A stretch of 64,000 nucleotides of DNA from JASGDN01 sp049841275 (GCA_049841275.1 JASGDN010000062.1:1-64000); one strand, 5' to 3'. Numbered from the stretch's first letter, positions 1 to 9,278 are shown. The notes: a model not told the origin generated them from the sequence alone. Translations and numbers: made by a program.

Positions 1-56
1 CGCTGGAATGGCTGCGCGCAACTACTCCAGCCGGACGCTGGCTGCACGCAGGGAGT

Positions 57-82
57 GGCCGATCGCTTGGCTGCGATCGGCC
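57..82 (-). terminator. Hairpin downstream of the sortase gene
   Basis: The arms GGCCGATCGC and GCGATCGGCC form a perfect 10 bp stem with a 6-base loop, about 35 bases after the sortase stop. No U-run follows, so its role as a terminator is inferred from stem strength and position. Confidence 0.55.
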
Positions 83-117
83 TCTCCGTGCGTGCGCGGA
101 ACCGGCTTGCAGGATTG

Positions 118-1044
118 TTACTGGGCAGGAGCGAGGTAGTCCTGCACCACCCAGCCTGTGGTGCCATCGGATGTCTCGACCGGATACCAGGTGTGGCCAT
201 CGGCATCGACCGAATCGCCGGTGATCGTCACCTCATCGCCCTTGGCGAGCACCTGAACGACATCCGCACTGGTGGAGGCATCGGAACGGACGTTCACGTC
301 GTCGTCCTTGGCAACCGCCGTGCTGCCGGAGGTCAGTGCACTAACGCCGGTGTTGTCGGTGGCGGATGTCGGCGTACCCGGCGTCGCGACCTGCTGCTCC
401 GACTCGACGAGATGCGCCTTCACGATGATGCGGTTGAGATACTCGGTGCCGTTGAAGTCGCCGCCGCAGGTGATGATGGTGAGCGTCGGCTTGTCGGACG
501 GACCGACGATCTGCTGCAGCACTTCCTGCGTCGGGCTGGCATCGACCATCTCGACAGAGTCCACCGCGTAGGTGAAGACATCGCCGTTCTCACCCGTCAC
601 GTAGATCTGGTTGCCCTGGACCAGCGAAGAAACGGACTGGAAGACGGACGGGCCGACGCCCCAGTAGTCGACATGCCCGGAGACCACCATGTTCCGGTAG
701 TCTTTCGTGTCACCAGCCTTCGCGGTCTCCTGGTACCAGGAAACGACCCAGGGACCGCTCGGATCGAGCATCTGCCCGTCGACGATCTTGTTCTTCTCGA
801 CCTCGGCGTCGACGCCCGCGTCCGGGATCTGCATCGCGATCGGCACGACGCCGCTCGATCCCTGCGTCGCCGCGCTCACGCCGAGCGGCCCGGCCTGCAG
901 CCCCTTGTCGGCATTGTCGCCCCAGCCGGGCAACACCGTCCCTGTGCTTGCAGCCGCCGGCACCGCGGCAACCGACAGCATCAGCGACGTGGCGACGAGC
1001 GTCGAGGCCAATCCGTTTCGTATCCGATCCCAGTTCAGCGTCAT
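118..1044 (-). CDS. Sortase (class E/F-like) with C-terminal SH3 domain
   Basis: This 308-residue secreted or membrane-tethered transpeptidase probably attaches LPXTG proteins to the cell envelope. An N-terminal signal segment (about residues 10-32, ending AAVPAAAS) precedes the sortase fold (about 65-215). The catalytic His lies in SGHVDYWG (H124), Cys in TIITCGG (C193) and Arg in LNRIIVKA (R205), so the triad is complete. A Ser/Thr-rich linker leads to a bacterial SH3 domain (about 245-305, NVRSDAS and WYPVE motifs), which may bind peptidoglycan. The ATG at 1044 is chosen over upstream codons because GGAAGGAG lies just before it and the signal peptide follows at once. It lies 200 bases downstream of an LPXTG protein gene on the same strand, its probable substrate. 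The exact sortase class is uncertain. Confidence 0.88.
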   Translation of the reverse strand: MTLNWDRIRNGLASTLVATSLMLSVAAVPAAASTGTVLPGWGDNADKGLQAGPLGVSAATQGSSGVVPIAMQIPDAGVDAEVEKNKIVDGQMLDPSGPWVVSWYQETAKAGDTKDYRNMVVSGHVDYWGVGPSVFQSVSSLVQGNQIYVTGENGDVFTYAVDSVEMVDASPTQEVLQQIVGPSDKPTLTIITCGGDFNGTEYLNRIIVKAHLVESEQQVATPGTPTSATDNTGVSALTSGSTAVAKDDDVNVRSDASTSADVVQVLAKGDEVTITGDSVDADGHTWYPVETSDGTTGWVVQDYLAPAQ

Positions 1045-1246
1045 ACCGTGCTCCTTCCATCCGGGGGGTTCGGTCGCAGCTGCGCTTCCCGAATGGATTA
1101 CAAATACCGTCGAGCGTCCGGAGAGCCCCGTCGAGCCAGACGCACCATGCTTGATACGTCCCCATCGACTCGTGCGCAATTCTAGCCCAGCGTACGGACA
1201 AAATGCCGCATCGGGCTGGACGCCAACATCATGGCGGCCGGCTCCC

Positions 1247-3934
1247 CTACCGGAAACGCATGCGCATCCGTCCCGATTCCGTCCGCACCGGCACGCCAAC
1301 CGTCTCGCGAGGGGCAGTCACGCGGCGCTGCCGCTCCGTCCGGACGAAGGTCGCCACACTCATCAAGGCCAGGGCTGCCGACACGACGACCAGCGCCAGG
1401 ACCGCAAAGGTGACGACCGTGTTGCGATCGTTCGAACTGATCTGGGTGCCGGTTCCGGTGCTCGGCAGCGAGGTCGTCGCATTGCACTGGTAGATCACGA
1501 CATCCGTATTGGTGCCATCGGCCACGATAACCCGGCTCTCGCTGTCGACCCGGTCGGCGGTTGCCTTGCACCAGGCGCCGGATTCCTGTTTCAGGGTGTA
1601 ATGGCCATCCTTCAGCTTCGCGAAGACCAGCACGCCGTTATCCGTCGAGGTCGTCCCCTTGGTATTGACCCCCAGCTGATCGTTGCTGAGCAGGAAGGTT
1701 GCACCGGTGGTTCCCGGCGTGCATTCACGGTCCCAGTCGGTGATCGCCGACTTGTCCTTCGCGCAGAGATACTCGCGAACCGTGATCGAGCCGGTCGGCC
1801 CGACCGGGGTCGATGTTGGCTGGGTCGTCGGCGTCGGCTGCGACGGTTCAGTTGTGACCGTCACGGTCGGCGGCGGGGTCGGCTGTGGCGCGGAGACGGC
1901 GAACCAGTCGCAGGAGATCTGTTCCGACTCGACATTCACGAAGGTGACGCCGCCATTCTGGAGCGCCTTCTGGTAGCGATTGTCGCCGTCGATCGTGCAG
2001 AAGACCGCCGTGCTGGTCAACGAGTCTGGCAGCGTCGGCGAAAGCGTGTAATCGGCGGGCACCAGATCGTAGAAGCGCACCGCGCCCGAACCGGAGATGC
2101 CGGTATTCGCGACCAGCGGCGGCGCCCCGACATCGCCGAGCGAGAAGGGGACATCATCGACAGTCGTGCCACACGACTGCTTCAGCTGGTCGTATGTGGC
2201 GCCGCCATAGGTGGTGCCAGCGTCGGGAGCCGGGCAGCTGTAGAGCGTAACGAGGATCGCCGCACGTGGGGCCTCGGTCGGCGAGGGCGTGGCCGTGGGC
2301 GCCGTCGTCCCAGTCGGTACCGCCGTCGCGGTCTGGGTCGGCGTTTCGCCCTGTGCGTTCTCCGGGATGTAGTACCAGTCACAGAGGACGTTCTCGCCCT
2401 CCCCGATCGTGAGCGACGCCTGTGCCCCGCTCACCGGCGCGTCGATGCGCGTGCCGTCGGGCTGGGTGGTGCAATACAGCACGACTTGGCCGAAATCGCC
2501 CGGAGGACCGCCAGCAAGCGTGTAGTCGCCGCCGGAAAGGTTCTCGAAGACGGCGACGCCAGGACCCGGGGTTTCCGGCAGGGTGGTTGTCTCGCTCAGC
2601 TGGCCATCCGGCCCGTCGAGCAGGAATTCCATGCCGTCCACGCCGTTCGTATGGCAGTCGTCGTAGTAGTCGGACCCGGAGTAATCCTGCGGGCAGAGCG
2701 CCAGATGCACCGTGAGCGAGGTCGCGCTCGGCTCGGTGGGGACAAGGGTTTCGGTGGGCGCAGCCGTGGCGGTGGCGGTGGCGGTTGGCGTCTCGGTGGA
2801 AACCTCGGGCTGCGTCGCGGTGGCAGTGGCAGTCGGTGTCTCATCGACCGCGCCATCGGTGCCCGCCGGCAGGATGAACCACGAGCAGTCGAAGCGCCCC
2901 CCCTCCTCCAGCTGGAACGTGGCGACGACGTTCTCGTTGAACGCGACAGGCGAGATGTCCCCGGCCAGGTCGGAGCAGTAGAGCACCTCCTGGGCCGTTC
3001 CACGAGGCACATCGGTGTAGGCGGAGTAGGTGCCGGGATCGAGATCGTTCCACGTCAGCATGCCGCCCGACCCGGTGTCCTGGGCGTTATCGGCGCCGGT
3101 CGCCTCGTCCATGAGATGCACCGTCACATCCGGCGCGGACGTGGTGCAGGCTGCATTCAGTTCCTGGAATGAGGATGAATCATCCAGCCCGGCATCGGCG
3201 GGACAGGTGAAGGCGTCCACCGTGATGACGCCGCCCGCCGGCGCGTCGGTCGGGGTCGCGGTCGGCACGACGGCAGGCGCGGTTGCGGTGGGCGTGTCCA
3301 TCGCCTCAGTCGTTGGGGTCGGTGTGGCGGCCTCTGCCTCGACCGGGATCACGAACCAGGTGCAGACCACCTGCTCCGTCTGGAGATCGGAGAACGTGGT
3401 CACGATCGACTCGTTGAAGGCCTTCTGATAGGGCGCTCCCCCATCGACCGAACAGTAGACGACCTCCCAGGCGGTTCCGCGCGGAATGTCGGTGTAGACG
3501 GTGTAGTCGCCCGGCTGAAGGTCCGTGTAGGCGATCCGTCCGTCATCGTTCGAGGTTTTTGGGGAATCCTGCCCGGTTGCCGTCGCGGTCAGGTGCGTCG
3601 TGACGTTTCCCAGCGGCTGCGTACAGTCGGCGGAGAGGTCGTCCCACGAGCGAGCCTGCGCGTCATCCGATGTCCCGGAGGTCGGCGCACACTCCCGCAT
3701 ATCGATCGTGATGCTGGGGAGGGTGTCCTGCGCGGCGACCGATGCGGCGTTCCCCGCCCCTCCCACCGCTGCCGCGGCTGCGAACGACGGCGCGACGCTC
3801 ATCAGGACCGCGAGCATCGGCACCAGGGTGCAGACGCGCCCTCCTGTGGCGAACAACCGGGCCAGCGAATCCGCTGGCCTACGTCCACCGCCGCCGGACC
3901 GCCGTCGCGTTGGTGATGTCTTGCGCTCCTTCAC
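1247..3934 (-). CDS. LPXTG-anchored surface protein with five cysteine-containing repeats
   Basis: This is an 895-residue secreted protein. A basic N-terminus and hydrophobic segment (about 30-60) act as a signal. Five modules of about 120-150 residues follow, separated by Thr/Pro-rich stalks (TPTATATATQ style). Each module starts with a short beta-strand ending in Cys, has a second Cys about 20-30 residues on, a PG/GxYT turn typical of Cna-B/SpaA (prealbumin-like) domains, then a Y/F-C motif; modules 1-4 end in C-x-W-F/Y. The C-terminus holds LPSTG (residues 823-827, bases 1454-1468), a hydrophobic helix and a basic tail, i.e. a sorting signal, but with an unusually long cytoplasmic tail of about 30 residues. 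The start is GTG at 3934, with AGGAGGAG close upstream. The sortase gene follows on the same strand. Adhesion or envelope architecture is inferred; no ligand is evident. Confidence 0.85.
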   Translation of the reverse strand: MKERKTSPTRRRSGGGGRRPADSLARLFATGGRVCTLVPMLAVLMSVAPSFAAAAAVGGAGNAASVAAQDTLPSITIDMRECAPTSGTSDDAQARSWDDLSADCTQPLGNVTTHLTATATGQDSPKTSNDDGRIAYTDLQPGDYTVYTDIPRGTAWEVVYCSVDGGAPYQKAFNESIVTTFSDLQTEQVVCTWFVIPVEAEAATPTPTTEAMDTPTATAPAVVPTATPTDAPAGGVITVDAFTCPADAGLDDSSSFQELNAACTTSAPDVTVHLMDEATGADNAQDTGSGGMLTWNDLDPGTYSAYTDVPRGTAQEVLYCSDLAGDISPVAFNENVVATFQLEEGGRFDCSWFILPAGTDGAVDETPTATATATQPEVSTETPTATATATAAPTETLVPTEPSATSLTVHLALCPQDYSGSDYYDDCHTNGVDGMEFLLDGPDGQLSETTTLPETPGPGVAVFENLSGGDYTLAGGPPGDFGQVVLYCTTQPDGTRIDAPVSGAQASLTIGEGENVLCDWYYIPENAQGETPTQTATAVPTGTTAPTATPSPTEAPRAAILVTLYSCPAPDAGTTYGGATYDQLKQSCGTTVDDVPFSLGDVGAPPLVANTGISGSGAVRFYDLVPADYTLSPTLPDSLTSTAVFCTIDGDNRYQKALQNGGVTFVNVESEQISCDWFAVSAPQPTPPPTVTVTTEPSQPTPTTQPTSTPVGPTGSITVREYLCAKDKSAITDWDRECTPGTTGATFLLSNDQLGVNTKGTTSTDNGVLVFAKLKDGHYTLKQESGAWCKATADRVDSESRVIVADGTNTDVVIYQCNATTSLPSTGTGTQISSNDRNTVVTFAVLALVVVSAALALMSVATFVRTERQRRVTAPRETVGVPVRTESGRMRMRFR

Positions 3935-4489
3935 CTGCTCCTCCTCATGAATGGCCGCCGATTCGTGTGTCAGGGGACAGCATGCTGTCCGGATATCGAT
4001 GACGAACCGGCCCGCCAGCCCTCCGAACGACCGCCGGCCATCGGAGCGCTGTGGCGAGAAACCCTCGCAATCCTCTCACCGGGGAACGGCACCACCCCAT
4101 TCCCGCATCGTTCATGAGGCGGCGAAACACGCCCCATTCCTGACGACAGCATAAACGCTTCGATGGGCAGCGACGTTTCGAGCGGGCGGCACGACGGGCA
4201 AGGATCGGACGCCGGGTGAGGCACATTGGACGACAACCTTGTATACGTTCGCACGAGGACGTACTATTCGCGACGCCGACGGTCTTCGGGCATTCATGCC
4301 ACACCGCTCGACACGCGGTGGCCCAATCGGGGCGACAGAACCAGCGTTTTCACAGGGTATTCGGAGCGCACGGACCGGATTCGCGAAGACACCGACGGTG
4401 GGGCCGCAGGATACGTTCATCCGCCGTCCAGACGATCGCACGGGTATTCCGCGTATTCGCCTCCCCGCTCCGGGGAGCACGCAGGCGCC
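3935..4489. other. Intergenic region between divergent genes
   Basis: This 555-base region separates the surface-protein gene from the divergent KimA-like gene and should hold both promoters. TTGTATACG (4239-4247) and GTACTATTCG (4261-4270) are AT-rich patches. I could not convince myself of a c-di-AMP riboswitch here, although such elements precede some K+ importer genes. Confidence 0.4.
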
Positions 4490-6778
4490 ATGTCGGCAGA
4501 AGACAGGGATCCAGTCGCTTCAGACACATCGCAGGAGTCCGCGACATCGTCATCCGGCCCGGCGTATCGCGCCGATCCCGGCAGCGACATCACCCCTCGC
4601 CACACGGCGCGTCATCCGGCCCCATCGGCCGATGGCCGGCCGGACGCGTCCACCGATGGGGTGTCCGCCGACGATGACACCCCGCGCAAACCCAAGATCA
4701 AACCGCCACGAAAGCCCAGCCCAAAGATCAGCCCGGATCTCTCCGGCAAACTCCAGGTACAGGGGTCGCACCCCGGCGACCGGTATGTGAAGGTCATCCG
4801 CCAAAGCCGTGATGACTTCCAGCGCGTTGCCCCTGGCTATCTCGTCGCCGGCGAGGAAACCACCGCTGGCCGCAGTGAATTCTCCCGCCGCTTCAACAAG
4901 GTCAAGCGCGTGCTCATCGGAGCGCCGCTGACGACCGCCTCCGCCGCCCACGAACGCCTGACCAAGCTGAAAGCACTGGCGGTCCTCTCGTCGGATGCAC
5001 TCTCCTCGGTGGCCTACGCCTCCGAAGAGATCCTGCGCATCCTGATCATGGCCGGACTCGGCGCCATGTCGCTCAGCCTGCCGATCGGCGGCGCGATCGT
5101 CGTCCTGCTGCTGATCGTCGGCTTCTCCTATCGCCAGACCATCAAGGCCTATCCTCACGGCGGCGGCTCGTACATCGTCGCGAAGGACAACCTCGGCGAA
5201 ACCCCGGCGCTGGTTGCCGGAAGCGCCTTGCTGATCGACTACGTGCTGACCGTGGCGGTGAGTATCTCCAGCGCCGTGGCGGCGATGGTCTCGGCCTTCC
5301 CGGAAGTCCACGACCACCTGGTGATCACCGGCATCGCCTTCATCGCGATCATCACGATGCTCAACCTGCGCGGCATCCGCGAATCGGGCTCGATCTTCGC
5401 GGTGCCGACCTATGTCTTCCTCATCAGCATCGCAATCATGATCGCGATCGGCTTTGCGCGAAACGCCATCGCCGGGTTCCCGATCCACGAGCCGACACAC
5501 GAGGCGCTGGTCGGCACCAGTTCGGTCGGCGTCTTCCTCATCCTGCGGGCGTTCTCCTCCGGCTGCGCGGCCCTCACCGGCGTGGAAGCGATCTCCGATG
5601 GCGTGCCGGCCTTCAAGCAGCCGGAGTGGGTGAACGCCCGCACGACGCTGACCTGGATGATCGGCATCCTGGCGGTGACCTTCTCCGGCATCACCTTCCT
5701 TGCCCACCAGTACGGCGCGGTGCCAATGCCACAGACGGAAGCAGGCTACCAGACCGTCGTGGCGCAGATCGCGGAAGCGGTCTTCGGCGGCAGAAACCTG
5801 CCCTTCTACTTCATCCAGTTCGCCACGATGCTCATTCTCGTGCTGGCGGCGAATACGGCCTACTCCGACTTCCCGCGCCTCTCCTACTTCATGGCGCGCG
5901 ACAAGTTCCTGCCCACGCAGTTCACCTTCCGGGGAGACCGCCTGGCCTACACCACCGGCATCATCACGCTGGGCGTGTTGTCGGCAACCGTGCTGACGAT
6001 CTTCGGGGGCGAAACGGAACGGCTGATCCCGCTCTATGCGCTGGGGGTCTTCACCTCGTTCACCCTCTCCCAGTTCGGGATGGTGGTCCGCTGGCGAACG
6101 CGCAAGGAAGAGGGCTGGCAGCACGGCATGATCGTGAATGCGCTCGGCGCGAGCGCGACAGCGGTGGTAGCCGTGGTGGTGGCGATCACCAAGTTCTCCC
6201 ACGGCGCCTGGATCGTGGTGGTGCTGATTCCGGTCCTGGTGATGGGTCTCAGGTCCATCCATCGGCACTATCTCAGGGCCGCCCAGGAACTGCAGGAGTT
6301 GACGCCGACACGAACCGAGGAGATCTCCAACGTCGTCGTGGTGCCGGTCTCGGCCGCGAACCGGATCGCCCAGCAGACACTGGCCTATGCCCGCTCGATC
6401 TCGGACAACGTGACCGCCGTCCATGTGAGCGATGATGAGGAGGAGATCGAGGCGATGCGGACCGAATGGTCGAAGCTCTCGACCGACGTGCCGTTGATCA
6501 TCATCGAATCGCCCTACCGCTCGCTGGTCAGCCCATTCCTGACCTACCTCGACGAGTTGCAGAAACAGTCGCCGAACTCGGTGTTGACGGTGGTGTTGCC
6601 GGAGTACATCCCGCGCCACTGGTGGGAACAGGCGTTGCACAACCAGTCTGCCTTGCGGATCAAGGCCGCACTGCTCTTCCGGCCCGGCACGGTGGTGACC
6701 AGCGTGCCCTATCACCTGGAAAGCAACGCCGCGCCGCCAGTCCCCACCCGCATGAGCGCGTTCCAGCGCCGTCTCTAG
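4490..6778 (+). CDS. APC-superfamily permease, KimA-like potassium importer
   Basis: This 762-residue membrane protein resembles the KimA (YdaO) family of proton-coupled K+ importers. About 110 polar, Pro-rich residues precede the sequence LKALAVLSSDALSSVAYASEE, which is very characteristic of the family. About 12 hydrophobic helices follow (GGGSYIVAKDNLG in the first third). A cytoplasmic C-terminal domain of about 170 residues (starting near EEISNVVVVPVS) resembles the universal-stress-like domain that binds c-di-AMP in KimA; that is family knowledge, and binding here is inferred. The ATG at 4490 is preferred because the extra 88 codons upstream read as low-quality Arg/Ser-rich sequence; GGGGAG lies about 14 bases upstream, so the start is only moderately supported. 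The gene stands alone and ends in a strong hairpin. A general amino-acid permease is the alternative. Confidence 0.82.
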   Translation: MSAEDRDPVASDTSQESATSSSGPAYRADPGSDITPRHTARHPAPSADGRPDASTDGVSADDDTPRKPKIKPPRKPSPKISPDLSGKLQVQGSHPGDRYVKVIRQSRDDFQRVAPGYLVAGEETTAGRSEFSRRFNKVKRVLIGAPLTTASAAHERLTKLKALAVLSSDALSSVAYASEEILRILIMAGLGAMSLSLPIGGAIVVLLLIVGFSYRQTIKAYPHGGGSYIVAKDNLGETPALVAGSALLIDYVLTVAVSISSAVAAMVSAFPEVHDHLVITGIAFIAIITMLNLRGIRESGSIFAVPTYVFLISIAIMIAIGFARNAIAGFPIHEPTHEALVGTSSVGVFLILRAFSSGCAALTGVEAISDGVPAFKQPEWVNARTTLTWMIGILAVTFSGITFLAHQYGAVPMPQTEAGYQTVVAQIAEAVFGGRNLPFYFIQFATMLILVLAANTAYSDFPRLSYFMARDKFLPTQFTFRGDRLAYTTGIITLGVLSATVLTIFGGETERLIPLYALGVFTSFTLSQFGMVVRWRTRKEEGWQHGMIVNALGASATAVVAVVVAITKFSHGAWIVVVLIPVLVMGLRSIHRHYLRAAQELQELTPTRTEEISNVVVVPVSAANRIAQQTLAYARSISDNVTAVHVSDDEEEIEAMRTEWSKLSTDVPLIIIESPYRSLVSPFLTYLDELQKQSPNSVLTVVLPEYIPRHWWEQALHNQSALRIKAALLFRPGTVVTSVPYHLESNAAPPVPTRMSAFQRRL

Positions 6779-6789
6779 TCTGAGGGGAA

Positions 6790-6835
6790 AGGGGAGAGAA
6801 GTGAGGAGCGAGCAATCGTCTCACTTCTCTCCCCT
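6790..6835 (+). terminator. Terminator hairpin after the KimA-like gene
   Basis: The arms AGGGGAGAGAAGTGAG (6790-6805) and CTCACTTCTCTCCCCT (6820-6835) pair perfectly over 16 bp around a 14-base loop, 11 bases after the stop codon. There is no U-tract. Confidence 0.65.
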
Positions 6836-6923
6836 CGCTGGGTGTTATGGTCCGAACACATATCGCGATTGATGGGCAAGGAGCGCGCGAAAGGATCGTT
6901 GTCCCAAGCAGGAGCGTACGCCG

Positions 6924-8132
6924 TTGGTCGCCACCGACCACCATCATCGCCCGATCATCCAGTCTCACGCCGGATTCAGCGAGACGGTCGCCGCCGAGCG
7001 CGACTGGCTCGTCCACTGGTTCCTCCTTCGCTGCGGCGGAAGCCCGTCCGTCGCGGAGGATCTGACGCAGGAGACGCTGCTGTCGGCGTGGCGGATACGG
7101 ACCCGGTTCACCGCCGGGGAGCGCGGCGCCCGGCCCTGGCTGGCGGCAATCGCCCGGAACGTGCTCCTGCGCTGGCAGCGTGCATCCGGCGGCTCCCGGC
7201 TCGACCTGCTCGCGCCGGAGGTCGCCGACACGCTGCCAGACGCCAACGACTCGCTCGATCCGGTCTGGTTCAGCGAACAGGACGATCTGCGGAATGCCCT
7301 TGGGCGAGCGCTGGAGACGGTGTCCCCGGCCGCACGCGACCTGCTGGTGCGCCGCTACCTGCATGAGGAATCCATCGCCGACATCGCGCTCGCGGAAGGA
7401 CAGACCGCCGCGCATGTGGGTGTGAGGCTGCAACGGGCGCGGAACGCGGTCCGCAAGGCCATCGACGACCTCTTCCCGGAGGATTTCGCAGACGAGCTTG
7501 CCGCGATTTCCCCGACGATCACAACACCTTCACGCCTCTGGTGCCCGACCTGCGGATCGACCAGACTCATCAAGACCGTCTGGCGCGATGGATCGAGCTA
7601 CCACCTGCACTGCCCGGTCTGCTGTGCAGAAGCCACGCACTATGTGATGGGCTGGTTCCGCCCGCCTCGATGCGTTGACACCAGGATTCCCGGGAACACC
7701 GCCAACCTTTCCCCATCGATGTCGGCCCAGGAGCTGCTCGACCGCACGTTTGGCACACTCTGGACGATCATGCACCGTGACAACCTGGTCCGCTGCCCGC
7801 GCTGTTCCACCCCGGTATTCACCCGGCCAACGCCCTGGGTAGAAACCACCGATCCAGATCGGAACATCGAGTTCTGGTGCCCGCGATGCGGCAACCTGCA
7901 CCAGCAGGGCAACCTGAGCAGCGTCGCCATGAACCACCCGAGCGGGAACGCATTCTGGCGCAATGAAGGGCAGATCCGCACCGAGCCCATTCAGGAGACA
8001 ACGGTCGAGGGACAGGACGCGATCCTCGTCACCCTCTCCGCCGTCCAGCGCACGGCATCGATCACCTTCGCGTACACGCCCGATGCGACGCGGCTCCTGC
8101 TGATCGACGACAGGGCAACCCGAACCCCGTAG
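6924..8132 (+). CDS. ECF-type sigma factor fused to C-terminal zinc ribbons
   Basis: This 402-residue protein has a sigma-70 region 2 in the N-terminus (DLTQETLLSAW, about 46-56; RPWLAAIARNVLLRW, about 70-84) and region 4 (LVRRYLHEESIADIALAEGQ, about 141-160, then a helix-turn-helix to 180). It then continues for over 200 residues. That part holds two Cys4 clusters, C207/C210 with C230/C233 and C291/C294 with C319/C322, spaced like zinc ribbons, followed by a beta-rich tail. Typical ECF factors are about 170-200 residues, so this is a long fusion. The start is TTG at 6924, with GGAG 9 bases upstream. No separate anti-sigma gene is adjacent; the zinc module may sense redox or metal state in cis, which is inference. 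Confidence 0.8.
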   Translation: MVATDHHHRPIIQSHAGFSETVAAERDWLVHWFLLRCGGSPSVAEDLTQETLLSAWRIRTRFTAGERGARPWLAAIARNVLLRWQRASGGSRLDLLAPEVADTLPDANDSLDPVWFSEQDDLRNALGRALETVSPAARDLLVRRYLHEESIADIALAEGQTAAHVGVRLQRARNAVRKAIDDLFPEDFADELAAISPTITTPSRLWCPTCGSTRLIKTVWRDGSSYHLHCPVCCAEATHYVMGWFRPPRCVDTRIPGNTANLSPSMSAQELLDRTFGTLWTIMHRDNLVRCPRCSTPVFTRPTPWVETTDPDRNIEFWCPRCGNLHQQGNLSSVAMNHPSGNAFWRNEGQIRTEPIQETTVEGQDAILVTLSAVQRTASITFAYTPDATRLLLIDDRATRTP

Positions 8133-8133
8133 C

Positions 8134-8152
8134 GGCGCACCTCGTGTGCGCC
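8134..8152 (+). terminator. Short GC-rich hairpin after the sigma factor gene
   Basis: GGCGCAC and GTGCGCC pair around CTCGT immediately after the stop codon. It is short and lacks a U-tract, so termination is only possible. Confidence 0.4.
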
Positions 8153-8191
8153 GTCCGGTGAAGCCGGATATCCGCCGCATTCCTACCAAAA

Positions 8192-8216
8192 TATCGGCCT
8201 GGTGGTTCGGCCGATA
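8192..8216 (+). other. Inverted repeat upstream of the ABC ATPase gene
   Basis: TATCGGCC (8192-8199) and GGCCGATA (8209-8216) form an 8 bp inverted repeat with a 9-base spacer, about 70 bases before the ATPase start. It could be an operator or a second terminator; no adjacent regulator points to either. Confidence 0.35.
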
Positions 8217-8287
8217 AGCCAGACCAGCTGGTGGTTGTGGTTGCCCGCTACAGGATACCCTCCCTGCACCCCCAATGGAGATAGCCC

Positions 8288-9278
8288 ATGATCGAGGTCG
8301 AGCACGTCTCGAAGGTCTTCACGTACGCCAATCCCGACGCGAACACCAATTCCACCGACATGTGGGTGGATTACCTGCTAAGCCTGCTTGGCAAGAAGAA
8401 CCTCTTCCACGGCGCGAGCCGGGGCCGCACCATCGCCGTGGACGACATCTCGTTCACGGTGAGCGCCGGGGAGTTCTTCGGCCTGCTTGGCCCGAACGGC
8501 GCGGGCAAATCGACCACCCTGCGCACGATCCTCGGTTTCCTGCGTCCGACCTCCGGCCGCGCCGAGGTCCTCGGCATGGACAGCCAGCACGACACCGTCG
8601 CCATCCACCGGCAACTCGGGAACCTCCCCAGCGAATTCAGCCTCGAAGACCGCATGACCGGCGAGGAGATGCTGCACTTCTTCGCCGACCTCCGTGGGGC
8701 AACAACACCTGCCCTATGCCCGCTCGCTCGCCGCACGCCTCGACGCCGACCTCACGCGACCGATGCGTCGCCTCTCGCGCGGGAACAAGCAGAAGATGGG
8801 CATCATCCAGGCACTCTTCCACCGCCCGGATGTGATCGTGCTCGACGAGCCGACCAGCGGCCTCGATCCCCTCGTGCAGGAGGAGTTCCTGACCATCCTT
8901 GACGCAACACGCGCCCAGGGTGGAACGATTTTCTTCTCGTCGCACGTCCTTTCCGAAGTCGAACGCCTCGCCGACCGCGTCGGAATCATCCGCGATGGTG
9001 AACTGGTGGCGATCGAGAAGCCGTCCACCCTCACCGGGCGCGCCTTCCGGTACGTCCGCATCCAGTTCGCGTGTCCGCTCGACGCCGCGGCAGTCCAGGC
9101 CTTCGCGAACGCACCCAGCGTCCAGAAGTTCGCCGTCGAGGAAGGCGGTCGACGGCTGACGTTCCAGGCGCACGGCGGGATGGACGCAATCGTGAAGCAG
9201 GCGAGCGCGTACCCCGTGGAAATGTTCGACGCCGAACGCCCGCCGCTGGAAGAACTCTTCCTCACCTACTACGCCTGA
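8288..9278 (+). pseudogene. ABC-2 exporter ATP-binding subunit (DrrA/CcmA type), frameshifted
   Basis: The two halves of one ATPase lie in different frames. The first (from ATG 8288) has Walker A GPNGAGKST and runs to FFADLRG. The second carries the signature-region LSRGNKQKMG, Walker B VIVLDEPTSGLDP, the H-loop SSHVLSE and a C-terminal domain ending LFLTYYA. Removing one G from the GGGG run at 8696-8699 joins them as FFADLRGQQHLPYAR and restores a 329-residue protein of normal family length. As read, the first frame runs on to 8902 with nonsense sequence. The partner permease at 10612 is intact, so an assembly error is as likely as a true mutation. The role would be energising export of a drug or lipid-like substrate. 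Confidence 0.85.

Noticed and set aside
707..3172. An 821-codon open frame on the plus strand opposite the surface-protein gene, and similar long antisense frames elsewhere (for example 29272-30873, 31780-33495)
   Set aside because: They are mirror frames of well-supported genes in GC-rich DNA. Their translations are Arg/Gly-rich without domain motifs and lack good start sites.
1800..3350. CRISPR-like or tandem DNA repeats in the surface-protein gene
   Set aside because: The repetition is protein-level Thr/Pro/Ala stalk coding (ACC/GCG-type codons) and degenerate domain repeats. There are no uniform repeats with unique spacers.
3935..4489. c-di-AMP (ydaO-type) riboswitch before the KimA-like gene
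   Set aside because: Some fragments (GGGGAAC, GGTGAGG) recall the class, but I could not lay out the conserved paired core. A covariance search would decide.
8696..8699. Programmed ribosomal frameshift in the ABC ATPase gene
   Set aside because: No slippery heptamer with a stimulatory structure is evident, and this protein family is not known to use frameshifting. A mutation or sequence error is simpler.
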